Shown one piece after another: positions 26,956 to 36,343 of a DNA stretch of 64,000 bases; within the stretch, counting starts at the first letter, position 1; each line of letters starts with the position of its first letter. The position numbers were made by a program, and so were the translations under genes. Source of the DNA: Pandoraea nosoerga (GTDB taxonomy: Bacteria > Pseudomonadota > Gammaproteobacteria > Burkholderiales > Burkholderiaceae). A model generated the notes under the pieces. The model searched no databases, had not been told where the DNA came from, and saw only the letters and a program-made list of their open reading frames with translations. The stretch is from the NCBI RefSeq assembly GCF_902459585.1, contig NZ_CABPSC010000004.1:1-64000 (forward strand). The letters are read 5' to 3'.

Positions 26956-28386
26956 ATGGTCGAGCATGATCGTGAGCTGGCCAGGGCGTCGGATCTGCCG
27001 TCGCTGGACCGGCTGCTGGGCATGCCCGAGTTCCAGGCGCTGCTCGCCGAGTTTGGCCGCACACAAGTGACCGCCGCATTGCGCGGCGATCTCGACGAGT
27101 GCCGCGCCGCTGCGCTGGCCGGCGCGCTGGCGCGTGAGGCGGTGACATCCGCGGCCTTCGCGGGGCGTGTTTCGCAATCGCTCGCGGCGCGCAACCGGAG
27201 CGCTCTGCGCCCGGTGTTCAACCTCACGGGAACGGTGCTCCACACGAATCTCGGCCGGGCGTTGCTGCCCGACTCGGCGCTCGAAGCCGTCATGCAGGCG
27301 CTCACGTCGCCGGCGAATCTGGAGTTCGATCTCGCCACGGGCGGGCGGGGCGACCGCGACGATCTCATCGCGCCCTTGCTGTGCGAGCTGACCGGCGGCG
27401 AGGCCGCGACCGTCGTGAACAACAATGCCGCAGCCGTGCTCCTGATGCTGGCGACGCTCGCGAAACGCCGCGAAGTCGTGGTCTCGCGCGGCGAGCTGGT
27501 GGAGATCGGCGGCGCGTTTCGCATTCCCGACATCATGACGCACGCGGGAGCGAAGCTCGTCGAAGTCGGCACGACCAATCGCACGCACGCGGCCGACTAT
27601 CGCGATGCCATCGGCGAGAAGACGGCGCTGCTCATGAAGGTGCATTGCAGCAACTACGAAGTCACGGGCTTCACGAAAAGTGTGAGCGTGGCGGAGGTCG
27701 TGCAGATTGCGAAGCCGCACGGCGTTCCCGTAGCGGTCGACCTCGGCAGCGGCACGCTCGCGCCGCTCGAGCGCTGGGGACTCCCGCACGAGACGACCGT
27801 GCAAGAGACGATCGCCGCCGGGGCGGACCTCGTCACGTTCTCGGGCGACAAGCTGCTGGGCGGCCCGCAGGCGGGCATGATCGTGGGCCGCAAGGCGCTC
27901 ATCGCCAAGATCAAGAGGCATCCGCTAAAGCGCGCGCTGCGCGTGGGCAAGCTCACGCTGGCCGCCCTGGAGCCGGTGCTGCGCCTTTACCGCGATCCCG
28001 AGCATCTGCCGGAGCGGCTCACCACGCTGCGCCTGCTCACGCGCTCGCGCGCCGAGATGGCCGCCCAGGCGGAGCGCCTTGCGCCGGTACTCGCGAAAGC
28101 GCTGGGCGAGGCTTATACCGTCGCCCCGGCGCCGATGGTCAGCCAGATCGGCAGCGGCGCGCTGCCCGTCGAGCAGTTGCCGAGCTACGGGCTGGCGATC
28201 GCACCGGCGGGCGGGGGCAAGCGCGGCGGCGGACGTGCGCTGGCGAAGCTCGAAGCGGCGCTGCGTGCGTTGCCGTATCCGGTCATCGGCCGCATCGCCG
28301 ATCAGACGCTGTGGCTCGACCTGCGTTGCCTGGCGCCCGACAACGAAGCGCGTCTCGCGCTGCAATTTGCGGAGTTGCGGGCATGA
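26956..28386 (+). CDS. selA: Selenocysteine synthase (L-seryl-tRNA(Sec) selenium transferase)
   Basis: A 476-residue PLP enzyme that converts seryl-tRNA(Sec) to selenocysteyl-tRNA(Sec) using selenophosphate. The cofactor lysine is Lys299 in [14 protein letters not shown], and the N-terminal region has [16 protein letters not shown]. The frame is open from 26902, but ATG 26956 has GAGGAG seven bases upstream and follows the fdhE stop by four bases. Its stop overlaps the selB start as ATGA. The selenophosphate synthetase gene selD is not in this window and must be elsewhere. Confidence 0.95.
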   Translation: MVEHDRELARASDLPSLDRLLGMPEFQALLAEFGRTQVTAALRGDLDECRAAALAGALAREAVTSAAFAGRVSQSLAARNRSALRPVFNLTGTVLHTNLGRALLPDSALEAVMQALTSPANLEFDLATGGRGDRDDLIAPLLCELTGGEAATVVNNNAAAVLLMLATLAKRREVVVSRGELVEIGGAFRIPDIMTHAGAKLVEVGTTNRTHAADYRDAIGEKTALLMKVHCSNYEVTGFTKSVSVAEVVQIAKPHGVPVAVDLGSGTLAPLERWGLPHETTVQETIAAGADLVTFSGDKLLGGPQAGMIVGRKALIAKIKRHPLKRALRVGKLTLAALEPVLRLYRDPEHLPERLTTLRLLTRSRAEMAAQAERLAPVLAKALGEAYTVAPAPMVSQIGSGALPVEQLPSYGLAIAPAGGGKRGGGRALAKLEAALRALPYPVIGRIADQTLWLDLRCLAPDNEARLALQFAELRA

Positions 28387-30311
28387 TCGTCGGTACGGCG
28401 GGGCACATCGATCACGGCAAGACGAGTCTCGTTCGTGCGCTGACCGGCGTCGACACGGACCGTCTCAAGGAAGAGAAGGCGCGCGGCATTTCGATCGAAC
28501 TCGGCTATGCATACACGCCGTTGCCCGACGGCGAGGTGCTCGGCTTCATCGACGTGCCGGGGCACGAGAAATTGATTCACACGATGGCGGCCGGCGCGGT
28601 CGGCATCGACTATGCGTTGCTGGTGATCGCCGCCGACGACGGCATCATGCCGCAAACGCGCGAGCACCTGGCCATTCTCACGATGCTCGGCGTGCGGCGC
28701 GGCGTGGTGGCGCTCTCCAAGGCCGATCGCGTGGACGCGACTCGGCTCGCGCAGGTGGCGCGGGACATCGCGCAGTTCCTCGCGGGCACGCCGCTGGCGC
28801 AGGCAGCCATCGTGCCGGTGTCGGCGACGACGCCGGGGGACGCGGGCACTGCGGCGCTGCGCGAGCATCTGGTGCAGGCGGCGCTGGCGATGCAAGGCGA
28901 GGGGACGGCGGACCGTGCCGCTCACGTCGCGCGTCGTGAAGACGCCGTGTTTCGTCTTGCCGTCGATCGGGTTTTCACGTTGGCCGGTCACGGCACCGTG
29001 GTGACAGGCACGGCCTTTGCGGGCACGGTTCGCGTGGGCGATACGCTGACGGTGATGCCGCAGGGGCTGCCCGCTCGCGTGCGCAGCATTCATGCGCAGA
29101 ACCGGCCGGTGGAGGCCGGGCGCGCGGGCGAGCGGTGCGCGTTGAACCTCGTGGGCGTGGAGCGTGATCAGCTCGGGCGCGGCGACTGGATCGTCGCGGC
29201 CGGACTATCGAAGCCCGCCAGGCATGTCGACGTCGAACTGCATTGGCTCGACGGCAATGCGCCGCTCTCGCAATGGTTTCCGCTGCACGTGCATCTGGGC
29301 ACGACGCACGTGCAGGCCCGCACGGTGCTGCTCGACGGCGACACGCTCTCGCCTGGCGGCAAGATGCGCGTGCAACTGGTGTTCGACACACCGGTCTGCA
29401 CGATGCCGGGCGATCGCTTCATCGTGCGCAATCCGCAGGCGACGGCGACCGTTGGCGGCGGGCGTGTGCTCGATCCGGCGGCGCCGGAGCGCAAGCGGCG
29501 CTCGCCAGCGCGGCTGGCGTGGCTCGATGCCATGGCGGCGTTTCTCGACGACGGCGGGCTCGATGCCTTGCTGGCGCAGTCGGCGTTTGGCCTGACGAGC
29601 GCACAGGTGGTGGCGATTACCGGCTTGCCGCCTGGGCAATGGCGGTGGCCGTCGAGTGCCGTGGTGCTTGCCGGCGCCGAGAGCCAGTCACTCGCGTTCG
29701 CGCCGCCGGCGTGGCAAACGTTGCGTGCGCGCGTGCTCGAGGCGCTGCGCGACTACCACGCACGCGTGCCGGACGAGCCGGGCCTGGACGTGGCTCGCTT
29801 GGGGCGAATGACGTGGCCGACGTTGGAGGCGTCGCGCTGGCGCGTGATCGTGCAGGCGCTCTTGACCGACGGCGCGCTGGCGCGAACGGGCGCATGGCTG
29901 CACCTGCCGTCGCACCGCGTCGAGATGACGGACGAGGAGACGGTACTGGCGCAGGCGCTCTTGCCGCGGGTGGCGCAGGGGCGCTTCGATCCGCCGTGGG
30001 TGCGCGACATGGGGCGCGAGCTGAACGTGCATGAAGACCGGGTGCGCTCGGTGCTGCGCAAGCTGGCGCGCCAGGGACGCGTTCATCAGATCGTGAAGGA
30101 CCTGTTCTACGACGACGCGTGTGTGCGAGCGCTCGCCGACCTGATCGTGCAGGCCGACGGCAAGGTGGAGGCGGGGGCGTTTCGCGATGCCACCGGGCTC
30201 GGGCGCAAGCGCGCCATTCAGATTCTGGAGTTCTTCGATCGTGCGGGCTATACTCGCCGCGTTGGCGATCTGCACGTTCAGCGCCCCGGTGTCGTGTGGG
30301 GCGTCGTGTAG
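28383..30311 (+). CDS. selB: Selenocysteine-specific elongation factor
   Basis: A 642-residue translation factor that carries Sec-tRNA(Sec) to UGA codons marked by a SECIS hairpin. The GTPase domain has [18 protein letters not shown] and SKAD; the C-terminal 250 residues are the winged-helix domains that bind the SECIS RNA. ATG 28383 overlaps the selA stop. Linking selA, selB and the selenoprotein gene in one operon matches supply to demand. A longer open frame upstream runs antisense-like through selA in another frame and is not coding. Confidence 0.95.
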   Translation: MIVGTAGHIDHGKTSLVRALTGVDTDRLKEEKARGISIELGYAYTPLPDGEVLGFIDVPGHEKLIHTMAAGAVGIDYALLVIAADDGIMPQTREHLAILTMLGVRRGVVALSKADRVDATRLAQVARDIAQFLAGTPLAQAAIVPVSATTPGDAGTAALREHLVQAALAMQGEGTADRAAHVARREDAVFRLAVDRVFTLAGHGTVVTGTAFAGTVRVGDTLTVMPQGLPARVRSIHAQNRPVEAGRAGERCALNLVGVERDQLGRGDWIVAAGLSKPARHVDVELHWLDGNAPLSQWFPLHVHLGTTHVQARTVLLDGDTLSPGGKMRVQLVFDTPVCTMPGDRFIVRNPQATATVGGGRVLDPAAPERKRRSPARLAWLDAMAAFLDDGGLDALLAQSAFGLTSAQVVAITGLPPGQWRWPSSAVVLAGAESQSLAFAPPAWQTLRARVLEALRDYHARVPDEPGLDVARLGRMTWPTLEASRWRVIVQALLTDGALARTGAWLHLPSHRVEMTDEETVLAQALLPRVAQGRFDPPWVRDMGRELNVHEDRVRSVLRKLARQGRVHQIVKDLFYDDACVRALADLIVQADGKVEAGAFRDATGLGRKRAIQILEFFDRAGYTRRVGDLHVQRPGVVWGVV

Positions 30312-30343
30312 GTCTCGAAAGTATCGTTCATGCTTCATCCCAG

Positions 30344-30439
30344 GGAAGGCATCCGTATCCGGTGATGCGGCCGGGCTTCAAACCCGGTTGGGGGCGTCAG
30401 CCGCTCCCAGGTCGGTTCGACTCCGGCTGCCCTCCGCCA
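30344..30439 (+). tRNA. selC: tRNA-Sec (UCA)
   Basis: A 96-base tRNA 32 bases after selB. It has an anticodon arm CCGGG-CTTCAAA-CCCGG with anticodon TCA at 30378-30380, the long extra arm typical of tRNA-Sec, a T arm with TTCGACT loop, discriminator G and encoded CCA (30437-30439). The acceptor stem is eight base pairs, as in other bacterial tRNA-Sec; the fourth pair is an A-C mismatch (30347 against 30432). It completes the fdn-fdhE-selAB-selC cluster. Confidence 0.93.
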
Positions 30440-30599
30440 CCGCGCTTTTGCGCAATACGCGCACGCGCCGCTGGCCGCATGCAACAGTGTGTTGCATGGC
30501 GCGGCCGGCCGAAAAACCGAAATGGCGGTACACTCCTAGCGCACGCCACCGCTGCCCGGTGGCTCGCCATTCCCAATTTCGGCCCGTTTGAACGTCATC

Positions 30600-31247
30600 A
30601 TGAAGTCCCCTGGTACTGCCTCCGCCACGACCGCGCGCGACGCCGGCGAGTGTGTCGAGCTCGTCGCATCGGCGACGCTGCCGACCCGCTACGGCACCTT
30701 CACCTCTCACGCGTTTCGCGTCAAAGGCAGCGATAACGAACATCTGGCACTGGTGATGGGCGACGTCGCCGGCGACACGCCCACGCTCGTGCGTCTGCAT
30801 TCGGAGTGCCTGACGGGGGACGTCTTCGGCTCCTACCGCTGCGATTGCGGCGAACAGCTCGACGCCGGCATGCGCAAGATCGCCGAGGCCGGGCGCGGCG
30901 TGATGCTGTATCTGCGCGGTCACGAAGGGCGCGGCATCGGCCTGAGCAACAAGATCCGGGCGTATCTGCTCCAGGAGCAGGGGCGGGACACCGTCGAGGC
31001 GAACCTCGATCTGGGCCTGCCCGACGACGCCCGCGAATACGACTCCGCCGCCGCTATCCTGCGCATTCTCGGCGTAAGCTCGGTGCGCCTCATGAGCAAC
31101 AATCCGAAGAAGTTCGACACCCTTGCCAAGCACGGCATCCCGGTGTGCGAGCGCGTCGCGCTCGATATCCCGATGCGCGAGGAAAACGAACGCTACATCC
31201 GCACCAAGCAGCGCAAGTTCGGCCACTACTTCGAAGAGAACGAGTGA
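30600..31247 (+). CDS. ribA: GTP cyclohydrolase II
   Basis: A 215-residue enzyme that opens GTP to the first riboflavin precursor. Zinc ligands are Cys70, Cys81 and Cys83 in [16 protein letters not shown], and [15 protein letters not shown] is the catalytic/GTP region. It is a stand-alone RibA, not fused to RibB. The frame opens at a TTG four codons earlier, but ATG 30600 is the better start. The 160 bases before it contain a short inverted repeat (GCAACA/TGTTGC at 30481-30495) but no FMN riboswitch that I can recognise. Confidence 0.94.
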   Translation: MKSPGTASATTARDAGECVELVASATLPTRYGTFTSHAFRVKGSDNEHLALVMGDVAGDTPTLVRLHSECLTGDVFGSYRCDCGEQLDAGMRKIAEAGRGVMLYLRGHEGRGIGLSNKIRAYLLQEQGRDTVEANLDLGLPDDAREYDSAAAILRILGVSSVRLMSNNPKKFDTLAKHGIPVCERVALDIPMREENERYIRTKQRKFGHYFEENE

Positions 31248-31543
31248 GCGCCGCGGCGACGCCGTGAAATGTCCCGTCGGCGCCATATCGGTTTTGGGAG
31301 ATGGCCGATATCGCATTGCGCTTTGCCTTCGCCGCACCCGTCCCGCCAATCCCACTGAGTCCCGCTAAATCTCGCTGAATCTCGCGCCGGGCCTCGCGAT
31401 GGGCCTCGCAACGGGCCGGTGCGGGCGGCGAGGGCGATGCGCAAACCATGGCACCGCACTGGTTGCGGCGCAGCAATTTCCGCTTGACGCTTCAAATTCG
31501 GCTCAGTTACCATCCGCCCTGTCTTCATTCGAGGGGTTTGTCC
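31248..31543 (+). promoter_or_regulatory. Gap after ribA with candidate promoter for the Mg2+ locus
   Basis: An inverted repeat ATATCGG/CCGATAT (31285-31291, 31305-31311) may mark the ribA 3' end. TTGACG at 31484-31489 is a good -35 candidate; the -10 position 17 bases on (TTACCA, 31507-31512) is weak, which would suit an activator such as PhoP, though no PhoP box is evident. Transcription from here would create the structured leader that follows. Confidence 0.35.
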
Positions 31544-31585
31544 GTGAATACCGATGCCAGTTGTAGTCGACCGTTGATCGACTGA
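31544..31585 (+). CDS. Candidate leader peptide, 13 residues
   Basis: GTG 31544 is preceded by GAGGGG at seven bases and opens a 13-codon ORF (MNTDASCSRPLID) ending at TGA 31583-31585. Its last codons lie inside a hairpin (AGTCGA/TCGACT), and a larger hairpin follows directly. Position at the head of a magnesium-transport transcript suggests a regulatory leader; it is too short for similarity to help. Confidence 0.35.
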   Translation: MNTDASCSRPLID

Positions 31586-31670
31586 TTGCCTGAGGATCCA
31601 CAGCCATTCCCTGTGCCGCGTCCTCAAGCAGGATGCGGTGTCTTGCGCCACCCGAACGCTCGCCCGAGCG
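31565..31670 (+). promoter_or_regulatory. Structured 5' leader, three hairpins
   Basis: Three inverted repeats stand in series: AGTCGA/TCGACT (31565-31570, 31578-31583); TGAGGA/TCCTCA (31591-31596, 31621-31626) enclosing CACAG/CTGTG (31599-31603, 31611-31615); and CGCTCG/CGAGCG (31657-31662, 31665-31670). The remaining bases to 31827 show no gene. This looks like an untranslated regulatory leader for the following small gene and mgtA. It does not match the M-box that I know. Confidence 0.45.
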
Positions 31671-31827
31671 TAATCTTCCCGGCGTCATTCCCGCAGAAAT
31701 TTCCACCGCCGTGCCCGTAACGGGCGCTGTCGTTGCGCGTGCGTTTTCCCGCATGCCACGACGCGCAGGTACGCGCCGGCCGTCCATCCCCCCGCGGTTG
31801 GGCGATTCGCTGCCATGCGAGGAAACC

Positions 31828-32175
31828 ATGCGTGCTTTTCAAACGTTCCAGGCTTTCCAGAGCCACCCGACGCGCACCACGCCGGTGTCGCGTCTGACCA
31901 TCGTCTGTCTGGCCGAGGCGCTCGGCGCCTTGCGCAAGCAGATGTTCATCGATCTCACCGCACTCGGCCTGCGCGCCACGCACGTGAGCATTACGCACTG
32001 GAGCGATCGCGACGTGGCCTCGGCCACGGTCACGCTCGATTGCCCGCAGGCCTCGCGCGCCTCGCTCACGTCTCTCGTCATGCGTCTGTCGGGTGAGCGC
32101 AGCGTGCGCCGCGTGTTCTGGTCCGACGATGGCCAGTGCAGCGCGTGCGCAGCCGCCACGGCCGCGCACGCCTGA
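31828..32175 (+). CDS. Small ACT-like protein upstream of mgtA
   Basis: A 115-residue protein with alternating strands and helices (SRLTIVCLAEALGALRKQMF ... THVSITHWSDRDVASATVTL) that looks like a single ACT-type domain, similar in layout to the C-terminal domain of MgtC. This is a fold-level impression, not a family match. ATG 31828 has GAGGAAA before it; codons upstream in the open frame belong to the leader. It ends in CSACAAATAAHA with two cysteines. Its place between the leader and mgtA suggests a role in magnesium homeostasis. Confidence 0.7.
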   Translation: MRAFQTFQAFQSHPTRTTPVSRLTIVCLAEALGALRKQMFIDLTALGLRATHVSITHWSDRDVASATVTLDCPQASRASLTSLVMRLSGERSVRRVFWSDDGQCSACAAATAAHA

Positions 32176-32262
32176 GCGGCGCGACACCGGCGCCGAGCGC
32201 TAGCCGGGGCAGGGCGCTTGCCGCTGCCGAACGAGCGTAACCGAATACCACAAGGAGCCGAT

Positions 32263-32433
32263 ATGGACGACGACAGTAGCCGAATGTGGCCCGCCGGAAT
32301 CGTGCGCGCGACGCACGACTCTCCGGCGGGCAATCCAATGCCAATCCTTTGCCGTTCCGTTTTCACCGACCGCGCGCCGCGCGGCGCGGCTGGGTGCGTT
32401 CGCGCTTATTTCCGGAGAGACGATTTTCGGTAG
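32263..32433 (+). CDS. Candidate Mg2+-sensing leader ORF (starts M-D-D-D)
   Basis: A 56-codon ORF 56 bases before mgtA. It has a strong ribosome binding site, AAGGAG at 32252-32257, and begins MDDDSSRMWPAG, with further prolines at positions 21, 25 and 27. Acidic runs or spaced prolines at the N-terminus are known to destabilise ribosomes at low Mg2+, as in the MgtL leader of Salmonella mgtA. Codons 10-23 fold into a very stable hairpin. No protein domain is seen. A small hairpin lies just upstream (32208-32228). The sensing role is inference by analogy. Confidence 0.5.
   Translation: MDDDSSRMWPAGIVRATHDSPAGNPMPILCRSVFTDRAPRGAAGCVRAYFRRDDFR
32290..32330 (+). promoter_or_regulatory. Strong stem-loop within the mgtA leader ORF
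   Basis: CCCGCCGGA (32290-32298) pairs perfectly with TCCGGCGGG (32322-32330), enclosing CGTGCG (32301-32306) paired with CGCACG (32312-32317). A 16-bp perfect palindrome follows at 32373-32388. Ribosome position on the leader ORF would decide whether these form, the usual logic of attenuation. Confidence 0.6.
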
Positions 32434-32489
32434 CGCCTGACGATGCCGGCCGGCCGCCATGCCAGCATAAGCCGCGCCAGGAAATCGTC

Positions 32490-35255
32490 ATGACCAAGAA
32501 CCTTCGTTCGCGCCACAAGCAACGTGGCTTCGTCGAACACTCGACACAGGCAGACCGCCCGCTCTCGGGCCCGGACGCCGTCACCCGGCTGGCCGCCCAG
32601 CCGCTGCACGACGTCTTCCACACACTGGGCACCGATCTGCGTGGCCTCCCGCTCGCCGAAGTCGGCCAGCGGCAGACTCGCTACGGCCCCAACGAAATCG
32701 CCCACGACAAGCCACCGCACTGGATCGTGCAGCTCTTCGGCGCTTTCCGCAATCCGTTCGTGATGGTGCTGCTCGTGCTGGCCGTCATCAGTTTTTTCAC
32801 CGACGTCTATTTCGCCGCGCCCGACGATCACGACTACAAGGGCATCATCATCCTGCTCACGATGGTGACGATCAGCGGACTGCTGCGCTTCTTCTCCGAG
32901 TTTCGTTCGCTGCGTGCGGCCGAGAAGCTCAAGGCGATGGTGCGCACGACCGCGAGCGTGCGCCGCCGCGTGACCGTATCGGGCAAGCCGGAGCGTCACG
33001 AAGTCGCCATGCGCGAGCTGGTCGTGGGCGACATCGTGACGCTGCAGGCCGGCGACATGATCCCGGCCGACCTGCGTTTGATCGAGTCGCGCGACCTCTT
33101 CATCAGCCAGGCCGTGCTGACCGGCGAGGCGCTGCCTGTCGAGAAGTACGACACGCTGGGCGCCGTCGCACAGAAGTCCGCCGAAATCTCGGCCGCGAGC
33201 GCCGGCAAGGCAGGCAACGCCAGCCTGCTCGATCTCTCGAACATCTGCTTCATGGGCACGAACGTGGTGAGCGGCACGGCCACGGGCGTGGTCGTCGCGA
33301 CTGCCGGCGACACCTATTTCGGCGCACTGGCCAGGAACGTGGTCAGCCACAAGCGCGTGGAGACGAGCTTCGATCGCGGCGTGAACAGCGTGAGCTGGCT
33401 GCTCATCCGCTTCATGCTCGTGATGGTGCCGGTCGTGTTCATGATCAACGGCCTGACCAAGGGCGACTGGCTGAGCGCGCTGACCTTCGCGCTGGCCGTG
33501 GCCGTGGGTCTCACGCCGGAGATGCTGCCGATGATCGTGAGCGCCAACCTCGCGCGTGGGGCACTGGCGATGTCGCGCCGCAAGGTGGTGGTCAAGCGGC
33601 TGAACTCCGTACAGAACTTCGGCGCGATGGACGTGCTGTGCACCGACAAGACGGGCACGCTCACGCAGGACCGCATCATTCTGGAGCAGCATCTCGACGT
33701 GACGGGCGACGAGCACGAAGACGTGTTGCGTCTGGGCTGGCTCAACAGCTATCACCAGAGCGGTCAGCGCAATCTGATCGACGTGGCCATCATCCGCCGC
33801 GCCAACGAGATCGGTGAGTCGGTGCAGCCGCGCACGTTCGCGAAGATCGACGAACTGCCGTTCGACTTCGAGCGTCGCCGTCTGTCGGTCGTGGTCGCCA
33901 ACGAGCGCGGTGAGCACCTGATGGTCACCAAGGGCGCCGTCGAGGAAATGCTCTCGGTGTCGACGCACGTGAGAACGCCCCAGGGCGTGCGCGTGCTCGA
34001 CGACACGGCGCGCGCCATGCTGCTCGCGCGCGCCGAGGCATACAACGAAGACGGCTTTCGCGTGCTTGTCGTGGCCACGCGCGACATTCCGGCTGGCCAG
34101 ACCAAGGCGCAATACCAGACGTCCGACGAGGCCGGGCTCACCGTATGCGGCTTTCTCACCTTCCTCGATCCCCCGAAGGACTCGGCCGCACCGGCCATCG
34201 CCGCGCTGCGCGATCACGGCGTGAGCGTGAAGGTGCTCACCGGCGACAACCCTATCGTCACGATGAAGGTTTGCCGTCAGGTCGGACTGGAGCCGGGCAC
34301 GCCGCTTCTCGGCAGCGACATCGAGCCGATGAGCGACGAGGCGCTGCGCGAGGCGGTCGGACGCACGACCGTCTTCGCCAAGCTCGCACCGCTGCACAAG
34401 GCACGCGTGGTCAAGGCGCTGCAGGCCAACGGCCACACCGTGGGCTTTCTGGGCGACGGCATCAACGACGCCCCCGCGTTGCGCGACGCCGACGTGGGCA
34501 TCTCGGTGGACACCGGCGCCGACATCGCCAAGGAAACCGCCGACATCATCCTGCTCGAGAAGAGCCTGATGGTGCTGGAAGCAGGCGTGATCAAGGGCCG
34601 CGAGACGTTCGGGAACATCCTCAAGTACCTGAACATGACGGCCAGCTCGAACTTCGGCAACGTGTTCTCGGTCCTGGTGGCGAGCGCGTTCCTGCCCTGG
34701 GAGCCGATGCTCGCCATGCAGTTGCTCATCCAGAACCTCGTGTACGACATCTCGCAGATGTTCCTGCCGTGGGACCGCATGGATCCGGAGTTCCTGAAGA
34801 AACCGCGCAAGTGGGATGCGGGCAACATCCGCCGCTTCATGCTGTGGCTGGGCCCCACCTCGTCGGTGTTCGACATCACGACCTATGCGCTGATGTGGAC
34901 GGTCTTCGGCGCCGGCGCGCTGTATCACGCCCATGGCGGCGATGCCGGTCAGGTGATCATGAACTCCGGCTGGTTCATCGAGGGACTGGTCTCGCAGACG
35001 CTGGTCGTGCATCTGCTGCGCACGCAGAAGATCCCGTTCCTGCAGAGCACGCCGGCGTTGCCGATCATGCTCTCGACCACGGTGGCAATCGCCATCGCGT
35101 GCTGGCTGCCGTATTCGCCGTTCGCAAGCGCGCTGGGTTTCGTCAGCCTGCCGTACTCGTACTTCTACTGGCTGGTGGCGACCATGTTCGGCTACATCGC
35201 GCTCGCACAGACCGTGAAGACGATCTACATCCGCCGCTTCGGCCGCTGGTTCTGA
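32490..35255 (+). CDS. mgtA: Magnesium-translocating P-type ATPase
   Basis: A 921-residue inner-membrane P-type ATPase that imports Mg2+. The phosphorylated aspartate is Asp386 in CTDKTGTLTQ; TGEALPVEKYD, the nucleotide domain KGAVEEML and GDGINDAPALRDADVGISVD are all intact, with ten membrane helices. The start is ATG 32490, preceded by AGGAAA; the long open frame upstream overlaps the leader. It is the final gene of a locus with two leaders and a small ACT-like protein, so its expression is probably controlled after transcription starts. Confidence 0.95.
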   Translation: MTKNLRSRHKQRGFVEHSTQADRPLSGPDAVTRLAAQPLHDVFHTLGTDLRGLPLAEVGQRQTRYGPNEIAHDKPPHWIVQLFGAFRNPFVMVLLVLAVISFFTDVYFAAPDDHDYKGIIILLTMVTISGLLRFFSEFRSLRAAEKLKAMVRTTASVRRRVTVSGKPERHEVAMRELVVGDIVTLQAGDMIPADLRLIESRDLFISQAVLTGEALPVEKYDTLGAVAQKSAEISAASAGKAGNASLLDLSNICFMGTNVVSGTATGVVVATAGDTYFGALARNVVSHKRVETSFDRGVNSVSWLLIRFMLVMVPVVFMINGLTKGDWLSALTFALAVAVGLTPEMLPMIVSANLARGALAMSRRKVVVKRLNSVQNFGAMDVLCTDKTGTLTQDRIILEQHLDVTGDEHEDVLRLGWLNSYHQSGQRNLIDVAIIRRANEIGESVQPRTFAKIDELPFDFERRRLSVVVANERGEHLMVTKGAVEEMLSVSTHVRTPQGVRVLDDTARAMLLARAEAYNEDGFRVLVVATRDIPAGQTKAQYQTSDEAGLTVCGFLTFLDPPKDSAAPAIAALRDHGVSVKVLTGDNPIVTMKVCRQVGLEPGTPLLGSDIEPMSDEALREAVGRTTVFAKLAPLHKARVVKALQANGHTVGFLGDGINDAPALRDADVGISVDTGADIAKETADIILLEKSLMVLEAGVIKGRETFGNILKYLNMTASSNFGNVFSVLVASAFLPWEPMLAMQLLIQNLVYDISQMFLPWDRMDPEFLKKPRKWDAGNIRRFMLWLGPTSSVFDITTYALMWTVFGAGALYHAHGGDAGQVIMNSGWFIEGLVSQTLVVHLLRTQKIPFLQSTPALPIMLSTTVAIAIACWLPYSPFASALGFVSLPYSYFYWLVATMFGYIALAQTVKTIYIRRFGRWF

Positions 35256-35331
35256 GTCGTCGCCGACTCCCGCCTCTCGAAGAAGCCATCCATGACGCCC
35301 TGCCTTCCCGGGGGCATCCCACTCACACGCG

Positions 35332-35357
35332 ACCCGGGGGCAAATCACGCCCCGGGT
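35332..35357 (+). terminator. Hairpin after mgtA
   Basis: ACCCGGGG/CCCCGGGT (35332-35339, 35350-35357) form an 8-bp stem with a 10-base loop between mgtA and the next gene. There is no T tract, so it may be a weak terminator or processing hairpin. Confidence 0.4.
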
Positions 35358-35384
35358 GGCACAAGTCAAGACAGAGAACGACTC

Positions 35385-36128
35385 ATGATGAAAGCAATGA
35401 CCCGTCTGGCCTGCCTTGCGCTGTTCTGTCCGCTCAGCGCCTTCGCCGCCCATCCGCTAGTGACCGACGACACCGGCACGCAAGGCAACGGCCGCTGGCA
35501 ATTCGAATCGAACGGCGAAGTCACGTCGAAGCAGCCCGACACCGGGCGTCAGACGTTGTGGAACAGCACGCTCACGCGCGGCGTGGGCGAGACGCTGGAT
35601 CTGTACGTGAACGCGCCGTACACCAATGTCCAGACCCGCTCCGATTCGGCCGGCAGCGGCTTCGGCGACGTGGAGGCCGGCGCGAAATGGCGCGTCTACG
35701 ACGACGGCGCGTTGAGCATCGGTCTCAAGCCGTATCTCACGTTCCCGACCGGCAACGACCAGCGGGGCCTCGGCAGCGGCCGCGTCAATGGCGGCGCCAC
35801 GCTCCTCACCCAGTACGTGCTCGACGACTGGACCTTTCTTTTCAACGCGGGCGCTGCCTATCAGCCGAATCGCCAGGGGCAGCGTCAATCGTTGTGGAAG
35901 GTGTCGGGCGCGGTGCTCTACCGGGTGCTGCCCTCGACGCAACTGATCGTCGACGTCGGCACGCAGCAGAATCCCGATTTCTCGCAACGCACCCATCCGG
36001 CGTTCATGATCGTCGGAGCCATCTACAGCCCGAAGCCTTGGCTGGACCTGGACGCTGGCTACCGGCGCGGCCTCAATCCACAGACGTATGACAATTCCTG
36101 GATGGGGGGTGTGACGGTGCGCTGGTGA
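35385..36128 (+). CDS. Outer-membrane beta-barrel transporter-like protein
   Basis: A 247-residue secreted protein with a signal peptide (about residues 1-21, ending AFA) followed by alternating strands rich in Gly, Tyr and Trp and a terminal aromatic residue (GGVTVRW), the outer-membrane barrel signature. It resembles the MetA-pathway-of-phenol-degradation family of putative transporters. ATG 35385 begins the signal peptide; the open frame upstream to 35292 is not coding-like. No catabolic genes lie beside it, so its cargo is unknown. Confidence 0.75.
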   Translation: MMKAMTRLACLALFCPLSAFAAHPLVTDDTGTQGNGRWQFESNGEVTSKQPDTGRQTLWNSTLTRGVGETLDLYVNAPYTNVQTRSDSAGSGFGDVEAGAKWRVYDDGALSIGLKPYLTFPTGNDQRGLGSGRVNGGATLLTQYVLDDWTFLFNAGAAYQPNRQGQRQSLWKVSGAVLYRVLPSTQLIVDVGTQQNPDFSQRTHPAFMIVGAIYSPKPWLDLDAGYRRGLNPQTYDNSWMGGVTVRW

Positions 36129-36343
36129 GCGGCGTTCGTTCCATAGCCCGGCCTCGCGCCGGGCGACGAGGCCGACCGGCTCCGACTCTCCCAACCGCCT
36201 GCGTTCGTGCTCCCGGCCGCGCTCGCCGGCGCCGCCCGGCGATAAGATGCCTGCGCGGGCCATGTTAAACTGCCTCGCATCCTTATGCTGAGCGGCGCAC
36301 CGGTATGCCGCCCGCCCGTTCCCGCCGATGTCTGGGCCGTGAC

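Noticed and set aside
30440-30599. FMN riboswitch before ribA
   Set aside because: The gap is only 160 bases and shows none of the conserved RFN sequence blocks that I know.
31544-31827. M-box or other named Mg2+ riboswitch
   Set aside because: Hairpins are present but I could not match the conserved M-box core, so only a generic structured leader is claimed.
32406-35453. A 1015-codon open frame antisense to mgtA
   Set aside because: Composition is His/Arg/Ala-rich with no recognisable domain, while mgtA on the other strand is a clear full-length family member.
36245-36284. NsrR operator upstream of the Rrf2 gene
   Set aside because: Two half-site-like sequences exist, but their 24-base separation does not fit the known 11-1-11 arrangement.
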